DNA of 64,000 nucleotides from NCBI RefSeq assembly GCF_001431725.1, contig NZ_CP013106.1, forward strand, positions 2,108,001 to 2,172,000. The letters run 5' to 3'. Under the pieces are notes generated by a model. That model saw nothing but the letters and a program-made list of their open reading frames with translations, made no database searches and was not told the origin of the DNA. Each line of letters opens with the position of its first letter. Positions within the stretch are counted from its first letter, which is position 1. Position numbers and translations under genes: made by a program. The DNA is from Halomonas huangheensis. Its GTDB lineage: Bacteria > Pseudomonadota > Gammaproteobacteria > Pseudomonadales > Halomonadaceae. Of the stretch, positions 9,685 to 20,300 are shown one piece after another.

Positions 9685-10564
9685 GTGGGTCAGATCAGTT
9701 TTGCGGATGCCGGAGTATCGCCACAGGAAGCGCAAGACCTGAGGTGAGCAATTCCTGGAGAAACTGGATGCGCTGATCCCATAGACTCGCCTCGAGAAGC
9801 AGATTGCCGGATTCTACCCCAGGGGAAGGAACAGGCGTCCTCCTTACCCCTTGGCGCATGCATCGTGTGCACTGTGTGCAGCTGTTCTACAACCGCGATT
9901 CTACGAGATCGAGTTCATGCGCCATTTTGCCGAGCTACGGTTGGAGCGCATTTCCGATGAAACCACGACCCCGAATTTTCGCCACTTGCTTGAGCAGCAT
10001 GACCTGGGTTGACAGATATTTACGTTGATAAATCAACATCCGGCCAGCCAGGGCCTGATGCTGAAGGAAGGCACCATCGTTGATGTCACTACCCTCTCAG
10101 CTCCGAGTTCTAGCTGAAAACGATCAGGAAAACGTGATCCCGGACATGCATCAGACCTACAAGGAAAATCAGTGGTGTTTCGGTATAAAGCTGCACATTG
10201 GCGTGGATGATCAACTGGAGCTTATTCACTCAATCGATACGACGGCAGCGAATCAACACGATATTGCGAGCGCTGACAAGTTGTTGCATAGCAAGGATGC
10301 ATAGTAAGAAGCGCCTGGTCAGCTGGCGAATTGCCATGCGCTCCGGAAAATGAAGAACCCTGCCGGAGGACTACAGTGTTGAGCACCGGCTTGAGCGACT
10401 CAAGGCGCAAGTGATGTCCTGGGCTAGCATCCGTTCTAGATAATAAAATAGCGTTTGGCTACACGATGGTGCACTACGGGGGACTGTACAAGAATACCCA
10501 GCGACTCTATCTGCTTGCAGGATTCAGCAACCTGCTGATAAGCCAACATTTGAGGTCAGCGTAG
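9685..10564 (+). pseudogene. IS5-family transposase, degenerate
   Basis: Pieces of an IS5-type DDE transposase are readable in shifting frames. They include FLEKLDALIP, RLEKQIAGFYP, VHCVQLFYN, HFAELRLERISDETT, HQTYKENQWCFGIKLHIGVDD, IDTTAANQHDIASADKLLH, and a C-terminal GLYKNTQRLYLLAGFSNLL ending at TAG 10562. There are several frameshifts and stops, and the segment between LFYN and the YEIE motif is deleted, so it cannot be active. Terminal inverted repeats were not identified. It sits exactly between the two copies of the adhesin locus. Confidence 0.85.
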
Positions 10565-10746
10565 GACAAGTCAGTGCATGCTCTGCTTTTTCTGCAGAAG
10601 GTGCACTGAAATGGCGGTGGTTTACATGGAGTTCAGCTCGTTTCTGCATAAATAGGTTCTTGAATCACTCAGGACAGCCGCTTACCCAGAGGTAAGCGTG
10701 TTGTTCAGGCCATCCTTGAAAAAATTTGACCTTGCGCAGTCAGTAC

Positions 10747-10780
10747 GCTAGGTTTGCTAGCTATTGTAACAAAGTGTTAC
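10747..10780. promoter_or_regulatory. Two tandem palindromes, possible operator
   Basis: gctag-N5-ctagc lies at 10747-10761 and gtaac-N5-gttac at 10766-10780. Both have perfect 5-bp arms and 5-bp spacers, and their centres are 19 bp apart, about two helical turns. That geometry suits a dimeric regulator binding twice on one face. The regulator is unknown. Confidence 0.35.
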
Positions 10781-11037
10781 CAATGTGATGGTTTGTGTTA
10801 CATGTCATGGTTGCGAAGGATTTTTCTATTCAGCTAAAAGAGCAGTAGCTAATAGAGAGAACTGTATCATAAATGAGAATAAAACCACGAGCCTGGGTGG
10901 TGTTTTAACTTTTTTTGGAGTGGTGGGTTTATTAAAGATTTATTGTTTATGATTTTCTTTAAGATGGCTTTCTTCAAGGCGGCTTTGTGAGAGAAGTCGC
11001 GGTTATGATTCTGGAGTATTGTTTTCTATAAGTGATA

Positions 11038-11068
11038 TTGAATAAAGTAAATGTGCGCTAATTATAAT
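11038..11068 (+). promoter_or_regulatory. Candidate sigma-70 promoter for adhesin B
   Basis: TTGAAT (11038-11043) and a perfect TATAAT (11063-11068) are separated by 19 bp, which is longer than ideal. They lie in the AT-rich leader about 100 bp before the small upstream frame. Confidence 0.3.
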
Positions 11069-11168
11069 TTAAATAAATTTCATCCTTTCCTGGGTTACAG
11101 GGAGCAGGACTGTTCAGTCCTGAAGTCTATCGTTGCTTTCCGGTGAGCCAAGCGTCAGAGGTAATGTT

Positions 11169-11336
11169 ATGAAGCAATTGGGAAAATTTTCTGGAATTGA
11201 ACAGCGGGGCGTTTTGTCATTGCCTCGGCACAGTATGAATCATGAGTTTAAGCATCCTCTGATAACCCCCCCAGCAAAGGCAGCAATGCGGGGTGTTGAT
11301 GCCTCCCTCTGGCTGCGCCGTGGAGTTGAAGCATGA
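11169..11336 (+). CDS. Small upstream protein overlapping the adhesin B start
   Basis: A 55-residue frame starts at ATG 11169 with AGAGG seven bases upstream; an alternative start is at 11133. Its TGA overlaps the adhesin ATG (ATGA at 11333-11336), the arrangement typical of translational coupling. The product is basic and has no recognisable domain or membrane segment. I do not recognise it. It may be a leader whose translation delivers ribosomes to the giant gene, or a chance frame. I see no good independent ribosome site right before 11333, which favours coupling. Confidence 0.4.
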   Translation: MKQLGKFSGIEQRGVLSLPRHSMNHEFKHPLITPPAKAAMRGVDASLWLRRGVEA

Positions 11337-14300
11337 ATAACGTATTTCAATTGATCTGGAACAGCTCACTGGGCCGGTTTGTAGTGGCATCAGAGATCGC
11401 GCGAGTGCGCAGAAAATCAGCTATGCGTAGGGGTGTTTTAGGGGCGCTTGCTGCGACGAGGAATATTGCTGCCAGTTCTTCTGAAAGGTTTTTCACTTTC
11501 TCGGCGTTGGCGTCAGTACTGATTTTTCTGGGACTGTCTGCTGCGCAGCCAAGCTTTGCCTCCAAGTATGCCGTGCTGAATGGTTCTGGAGATGGCGTGA
11601 GGGTCGGCGATGGTACTGTTGCCAACGACGTTGGCCTTACCACTCTGTATTGGAATAATCCTAATGTGATCGGACTTGGATTGCCTATCGACTATTCCAA
11701 TGACTTGACTATATTCGGCGCGGTGGCTATTGGCACTAATGCCGAAGCAAGGTCCAGAGCGTCTGTGGTTATTGGTGCCGGCTCGATAGCTGAGTCCTCA
11801 CAGACTAATCACGGTGTTTCGACGGTGCTTGGTGCCTATTCCTATGCGGGAAGCAATAACAATGTGGTGCTTGGCAATCGAGGGGTGGCGACCGGCTGGG
11901 CCGCTATGGCAGTGGGGCGTGAGTCGGCGTCGCTTGGAAACAATGCTATCGCATTCGGCAATGTATCATCTGCGTTAGGTAATGGCTCGGTGGCTATGGG
12001 TCAGTCTTCGCTGGCGTCAGGTGCGCGAGCCATTGCAATTGGTTCAGCTGATACGTCCCGGGATCATACAACGGATAGTACCCAGGCACTAGGTATCGAC
12101 TCGTTGGCCTTTGGTACTCGGTCGGTAGCCAGTCAGCAGGATGCAGTGGCATTTGGCCGCGATGCCGCAGCGTCAGGCATCCAATCGGTAGCAATCGGCA
12201 CGACCGCCGAAGCTTCCGCCAATCAGGCCGTGGCAATCGGTAATGCCACGCAGGCGGCCTTCGAGGGTACTGCTATCGGTGGGCAGGCTACATCCACAGG
12301 AGAGAGCTCGGTCGCCATCGGTGTACTTTCCGATGCTCAAGGCAACAATTCCCTGGCGGTTGGTGGTCAGGCTGTTGCGGCAGGAATCGACAGTCTTGCC
12401 CTGGGGCGTGAGGCTTTCACGAGTGCAACTGCAACGAGCGGCATAGCAATCGGCAGTAATGCCGAAGCATCTGCTGAAAATGCTTTTGCCGCAGGTTCCG
12501 GCAGCCAGGCATCCGGTCCAAACTCCCTGGCTCTGGGCACCGGCGCCGTCGCCAGCGGCGAACAGTCCATCTCCATCGGTACCGGTAATACCGTGTCCGG
12601 AAATGGCTCTGGTGCGATCGGCGATCCGACCACGATCACCGGGGATGGCTCCTATTCGCTGGGCAACGACAACACCATTGCTGCCGATAATGCCGGTACT
12701 TTCGGGAATGACAACGTCCTCGACGCTGATGCCGATGGCAGCCGTATCATCGGTAATGGCAACGATGTCGATGTAGCGGATGCCTTCGTGATCGGTAATG
12801 GCGCGGATGTCACCGTGGCTGAGGGCGTGGCGCTGGGCAACGGTTCGATTGCCGATACCAGTGCGGGCGTTGCGGGTTATAACCCGGCCACGGGTGCCGC
12901 CGATGGCCTGGATGCGGGCATTGCCGCGACCCAGAGTACTACCGGGGCGCTGGCGGTGGGCGATGCCGGTGGCGGGGTGTTCCGTCAGATCACAGGAGTC
13001 GCGGCGGGAACCGAAGACAGTGACGCGGTCAATGTGGCGCAGTTGAAAGGTGTGGAGGATCTCGCCACTACCCCGCTGACTTTCGCGGGTGACAGCGGCA
13101 GCAACGTCGATCGTCAGCTTGGTGAGACCCTCAACGTCACTGGCGGTGCCGCGGGCACGTTGACCAGTGGCAATATCGGCGTGGTTGGTGATGGCACCGA
13201 CACCCTCGAGCTGCAACTTGCCGAAGATATCGACCTTGGCACCAATGGCAGTGTTACTGCGGGCGACAGTCTGCTCGATACCGATGGCCTGACAGTAACC
13301 GACGGCACCACCACCACGGCGATGACGGCGGGTGGCGTGACCAGCGGCAATATCAACCTGGACGGCACCAGCAACGAGATCACCGGCCTGTCCAACACCA
13401 CGCTCACCGATCCCAGCTTCGCGACGGAAGGCCGAGCGGCCACCGAGGAGCAGTTGGATCTGGTCAACCAGACCGCCAACACCGGCTGGAACCTGACCGC
13501 CGAGGGCGCCGATGGCACCAATGTGGCGCCGGGCGACACAGTGGATCTGAGCAACAGCGACGGCAACCTGGTGATCGCCAAGAACGCCACCGATGGTGCT
13601 CAGGAAGACGTGACCTTCGATCTGGCCGACGATGTGACGATCGGCAACAGTCTGACCATCAACAACGGCCCGACGATCAATGACAACGGCATCGACATGG
13701 GTGGTGACAAGATCACCAATGTCGGCGGGCCAACGAATGGGGGCGATGCAGTCAATCTCGACTACTTCAACGAGAACAAGGCTCACTACTACAGCGTCAA
13801 TGATGGCGGCACCCAGGGCGGCAACTACGCCAACGATGGCGCCACTGGCATCAATGCGATTGCCTCGGGTGTGGATGCGTCGGCAACGGCGGATGGTGCC
13901 ATCGCGATGGGCAGTGGTGCCGAAGCGTCCGCGCTTCGTGACGTCATGATCGGTGATGGTGCGGGTGACAATGCTGGCATCGGTGGTCGAGACAACATTG
14001 CTATCGGCGGATTTGCGGGCCAAGGGCGTGGAGATAGCGGCAGCTTCAATGTGGCCACCGGATTCATGGCAGGCCAGAACGTTACCGGCAACGGCAATGC
14101 CGCATACGGCCGTTCGGCGGGCCAGAACGTGGAAGGTAACAATAATCTCGCCCTTGGCACGGGTGCTGGACGTGGTACCGATCCCTCGCTTCGGCTAGAG
14201 GCTGACCGCACGGTATCCATTGGTAACGGGGCGCAGGCCTCGGCTGACGACGCCATCGCGATTGGCTCGGGCGCGCAGGCCAATGGTTTGCAGGCCATCA

Positions 14301-17300
14301 GCATTGGGACCGGGAACCAGGTGGATGGCGACAACTCCGGTGCGATCGGCGACCCGACCACGATCACCGGGAATGGCTCCTATTCGCTGGGCAACGACAA
14401 CACCATTGCTGTCGATAATGCCGGTACTTTCGGGAATGACAACGTCCTCGACGCTGATGCCGATGGCAGCCGTATCATCGGTAATGGCAACGATGTCGAT
14501 GTAGCGGATGCCTTCGTGATCGGTAATGGCGCGGATGTCACCGTGGCTGAGGGCGTGGCGCTGGGCAACGGTTCGATTGCCGATACCAGTGCGGGCGTTG
14601 CGGGTTATAACCCGGCCACGGGTGCCGCCGATGGCCTGGATGCGGGCATTGCCGCGACCCAGAGTACTACCGGGGCGCTGGCGGTGGGCGATGCCGGTGG
14701 CGGGGTGTTCCGTCAGATCACAGGAGTCGCGGCGGGAACCGAAGACAGTGACGCGGTCAATGTGGCGCAGTTGAAAGGTGTGGAGGATCTCGCCACTACC
14801 CCGCTGACTTTCGCGGGTGACAGCGGCAGCAACGTCGATCGTCAGCTTGGTGAGACCCTCAACGTCACTGGCGGTGCCGCGGGCACGTTGACCAGTGGCA
14901 ATATCGGCGTGGTTGGTGATGGCACCGACACCCTCGAGCTGCAACTTGCCGAAGATATCGACCTTGGCACCAATGGCAGTGTTACTGCGGGCGACAGTCT
15001 GCTCGATACCGATGGCCTGACAGTAACCGACGGCACCACCACCACGGCGATGACGGCGGGTGGCGTGACCAGCGGCAATATCAACCTGGACGGCACCAGC
15101 AACGAGATCACCGGCCTGTCCAACACCACGCTCACCGATCCCAGCTTCGCGACGGAAGGCCGAGCGGCCACCGAGGAGCAGTTGGATCTGGTCAACCAGA
15201 CCGCCAACACCGGCTGGAACCTGACCGCCGAGGGCGCCGATGGCACCAATGTGGCGCCGGGCGACACAGTGGATCTGAGCAACAGCGACGGCAACCTGGT
15301 GATCGCCAAGAACGCCACCGATGGTGCTCAGGAAGACGTGACCTTCGATCTGGCCGACGATGTGACGATCGGCAACAGTCTGACCATCAACAACGGCCCG
15401 ACGATCAATGACAACGGCATCGACATGGGTGGTGACAAGATCACCAATGTCGGCGGGCCAACGAATGGGGGCGATGCAGTCAATCTCGACTACTTCAACG
15501 AGAACAAGGCTCACTACTATAGCGTCAATGATGGCGGTACCCAGGGAGGGAACTACGCCAACGATGGCGCCACCGGCATCAATGCCTTGGCGGCAGGCGT
15601 GGATGCAGAAGCTTCGGGGGAAAATAGTACGTCTGTGGGCTATGACAATAGCGTTGCTAGCACTGACAGTTCGGCCATCGGCCTGAGAAATACGGTTTCG
15701 GGAAGTTACCCGCTATCACCGCTCGTTCCAACTGAGAAAAACACTGTCGTAGGTGTTGATAATACGATTACCAACAGCACCAGAACCACGACGTTCGGTG
15801 GTGGAAATACCATTACCGGTTCAATATATATATCTTCCATCGGTGCCAACAATACGGTGGACGGCGGTACAGCTGTCGGGATTTATGGCATCGATAATGA
15901 GGTAACCAGCGGGTCGTTTGGGGTCAGTATCATGGGCGGTCAGAACGAGGTAGTGGGTTCCAGCAACTCGTTCATTGTCGGTAGAAGTAATACCGTTTCT
16001 GGCTCATCGGGTGACCTGGGGATCTTTGGTGCTGGCAACCAGGTGATCGCGAGCGACTCCCTCAGTGTCGTTGGCGATAACAACACGTTGGATACCGTTG
16101 GTGCCAATGGTCCTTCAGGGGTTCATGGCTCGGGTAACACGGCGACGGGCGCTTCCAGCTTCCGTTCGATAGGCAACGACAACAGTATCGGAGCGGATGG
16201 CGCCATGATTCTGGGTAATGCCACCTCGGTCAGCGCAGCGAACGGTGTGGCACTGGGGAGTGGTGCCAGCGTTAGTGCTGTCGATAGCGTGGCACTCGGT
16301 TCTGGTTCGGTAGCCGATGGCAGCACCTTGGGTAGTGCTGGGTATCAACCGTTTGATGCGGCGGGTAACCCGATTGCGGTGGCTGCGCCGACGGCTGCCA
16401 GTGAGATTTCCGTGGGGGATGCCGGTAGCGAGCGCCGTATTACCAATGTGGCCGCCGGCGCGGAAGACACTGATGCCGTTAACATCAGCCAGCTCCAGGC
16501 CGTTGAGCAATTGGCCAACACCGGCTGGAATCTGACCGCCGAGGGCGCCGATGGCACCAATGTGGCGCCGGGTGACACAGTGGATCTGAGCAACAGCGAC
16601 GGCAACCTGGTGATCGCCAAGAACGCCACCGATGGTGCTGAGGAAGAGGTGACCTTCGATCTGGCCGATGACATCACGGTGGATAGCGTCACCGCAGGCG
16701 ATAGCCTGCTCGATACCAACGGCCTGACGGTGGACGATGGCGCGGGCAATGTGGCGAGCACCACGGCCACCGGCACCACGGTCACCGACGGTACCACCAC
16801 CACGGCGATGATGGCGGGAGGCCTGACCAGCGGCAATATCAACCTGGACGGCACCAGCGACGAGATCACCGGCCTGTCCAACACCGACTTGAGCGCCGGC
16901 GACTTCGCCACTGCGGGTCGTGCGGCCACCGAGGAGCAGTTGGATCTGGTCAACCAGACCGCCAACACCGGCTGGAACCTGACCGCCGAGGGCGCCGATG
17001 GCACCAATGTGGCGCCGGGCGACACGGTGGACTTGAGCAACAGCGACGGCAACCTGGTGATCGCCAAGAACGCCACCGATGGTGCTGAGGAAGAGGTGAC
17101 CTTCGATCTGGCCGACGACATCACGGTGGATAGCGTCACCGCAGGCGATAGCCTGCTCGATACCAACGGCCTGACGGTGGACGATGGCGCGGGCAATGTG
17201 GCGAGCACCACGGCCACCGGCACCACGGTCACCGACGGTACCACCACCACGGCGATGATGGCGGGTGGCGTGACCAGCGGCAATATCAACCTGGACGGCA

Positions 17301-20300
17301 CCAGCAACGAGATCACCGGCCTGTCCAACACTACGCTGACTGATCCCAGCTTCGCGACGGAAGGTCGTGCGGCCACCGAGGAGCAGCTGGATCTGGTCAA
17401 CCAGACCGCCAACACCGGCTGGAACCTGACCGCCGAGGGCGCCGATGGCACCAATGTGGCGCCGGGCGACACAGTGGATCTGAGCAATACCGACGGCAAC
17501 CTGGTGATCGCCAAGAACGCCACCGATGGTGCTGAGGAAGACGTGACCTTCGATCTGGCCGACGACATCACGGTGGATAGCGTCACCGCGGGCGACAGCC
17601 TGCTCGATACCAACGGCCTGACGGTGGACGATGGCACGGGCAATGTGGCGAGCACCACGGCCACCGGCACCACGGTCACCGACGGTACCACCACCACGGC
17701 GATGACGGCGGGAGGTCTGACCAGCGGCAATATCAACCTGGATGGCACCAGCAACGAGATCACCGGCCTGTCCAACACCACGCTCACCGATCCCGGCTTC
17801 GCGACGGAAGGTCGTGCGGCCACCGAGGAACAGTTGGATCTGGCCAATCAGAACCTGACCGATCAGGGGCTGAACTTCTCCGGCGACAGCGGTACCGATG
17901 TGCACCGCGATCTGGGGCAGACGCTTAACCTGAATGGCGGTGCGGATGCCAGCGGCAACACCAATATCCGCACGGTGGCCAATGGCACGGATGGGCTCGC
18001 GATCGTGATGACTGATCAGCCGACCTTCGGCGATGTGACGGTCAATACCGGTGGTGGTGGCACCATCAACGAGCTGAGCAACCTGACCTTCGACCCGGAT
18101 AGCTTCACCTCCGGCCAGGCGGCCACCGAGGATCAGCTGGCCGCGGTCAGCGAGGTGGCCAACACCGGCTGGAACCTGACCGCCGAGGGCACCGATGGCA
18201 CCAATGTGGCGCCGGGCGACACAGTGGATCTGAGCAATACCGACGGCAACCTGGTGATCGCCAAGAACGCCACCGATGGTGCTGAGGAAGAGGTGACCTT
18301 CGATCTGGCCGACGACATCACGGTGGATAGCGTCACCGCGGGCGACAGCCTGCTCGATACCAACGGCCTGACGGTGGACGATGGCACGGGCAATGTGGCG
18401 AGCACCACGGCCACCGGCACCACGGTCACCGACGGTACCACCACCACGGCGATGATGGCGGGTGGCGTGACCAGCGGCAATATCAATCTGGACGGCACCA
18501 GCGACGAGATCACCGGCCTGTCCAACACCACACTCACCGATCCCAGCTTCGCGACGGAAGGCCGAGCAGCCACCGAGGAGCAGTTGGATCTGGTCAATCA
18601 GAACCTGACCGATCAGGGGCTGAACTTCTCCGGCGACAGCGGTACCGATGTGCACCGCGATCTGGGGCAGACGCTTAACCTGAATGGCGGTGCGGATGCC
18701 AGCGGCAACACCAATATCAGCACGGTGGCCAATGGCACGGATGGGCTCGCGATCGTGATGACCGATCAGCCGACCTTCGGCGATGTGACGGTCAATACCG
18801 GGGGTGGCGGCACCATCAACGAGCTGAGCAACCTGACCTTCGACCCGGATAGCTTCACCTCCGGGCAGGCGGCCACCGAGGATCAGCTGGCCGCGGTCAG
18901 CGACGTGGCCAACACCGGTTGGAACCTGACCGCCGAGGGCGCCGATGGCACCAATGTGGCGCCGGGCGACACGGTGGATCTGAGCAACAGCGACGGCAAC
19001 CTGGTGATCGCCAAGAACGCCACCGATGGTGCTGAGGAAGAGGTGACCTTCGATCTGGCTGACGACGTAACGATCAGCAACAGCCTGACCGTCGAGGGTG
19101 ATACCACGGTCAATGGTGACACCATCGTCAATGGCGACACCTTCCTGGGCGACAACTTCTCGGTGGTCAACAACGAGGCGTACTACGACGGCCCGATCAC
19201 CGACGAGACCCACATCGTCAACAAGCAGTATGTCGACGATCAAGGCGATGCCAGCGCGGGTGGAGGCTTTGGCCTGGCCGATGCCAGTGATGTCGAGGTC
19301 AAGGAGGACCTGGGCCAGACCATCAAGGTCTACGATCCGAATGGTGATATCACCACGACAGCGGACAACGCCAACGGCGAACTGCAGCTTGGCCTGTCCA
19401 GTGACCTGAGCGTAGGAGGGCCGGGTGCCGACGGCGCCGACGGTGAAGATGGCTACATCGGCATCGATGGCGCGGATGGCGAGACGGGGGTTGGCATCGA
19501 CGGTTCGGACGGCTCCATCGGCCTGAGAGGGCCGGCCGGTACCGAGGGCCAGACGCCAGAATTGACCCTGCGTCCGACCATCGAGCCGGGCGATGTGGTG
19601 GCCGATGACACCGACGTGACGCGTTTGAGCTATGAAGATGGCGACGGCAACAACCACACCGTGGCGACGCTGGAGAATGATGGCCTGCGTTTCTCGGGCA
19701 ACGACAACACCGGTACGGCTAACGGCCAGTACCTCACGCGTAATCTGAACGAGGAGCTGCCGATTATCGGTGGTGCACAGACGACGGGCGATTACTCCTC
19801 GGACAACATCAAGACGGTGGCGACCGAAGCGGGCGGCATCGAGGTGCGACTGGCCGATTCGCCGCAGTTCGGTAATGTGACCATCAACGACGGCGACACC
19901 GGCAGGATCACCGGCATCACGGCGGGCACTGAGGACAGCGATGCGGTCAATGTCAGCCAGCTCAACGACGTCAGCGAGGTGGCCAACACCGGCTGGAACC
20001 TGACCGCCGAGGGCGCCGATGGCACCAATGTGGCGCCGGGCGACACGGTGGATCTGAGCAACAGCGACGGCAACCTGGTGATCGCCAAGAATGCCACCGA
20101 TGATGCTGAGGAAGAGGTGACCTTTGATCTCGCTGACGACGTAACGATCGGCAACAGCCTGACCGTCGAGGGTGATACCACGGTCAATGGTGACACCATC
20201 GTCAATGGCGACACCTTCCTGGGCGATAACTTCTCGGTGGTCAACAACGAGGCGTACTACGACGGCCCGATCACCGAAGAGACTCACATCGTCAACAAAC

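Larger units (their letters stand above)
10565..11132. other. Intergenic region upstream of adhesin B
   Basis: No gene is supported over about 570 bp. The first part holds a perfect 8-bp hairpin (10679-10698, arms cgcttacc / ggtaagcg). Two short palindromes follow at 10747-10780. From about 10800 the sequence becomes markedly AT-rich compared with the rest of the window. Such AT-rich leaders are usual ahead of horizontally acquired or H-NS-type silenced surface genes; that regulation here is only inferred. Confidence 0.5.
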
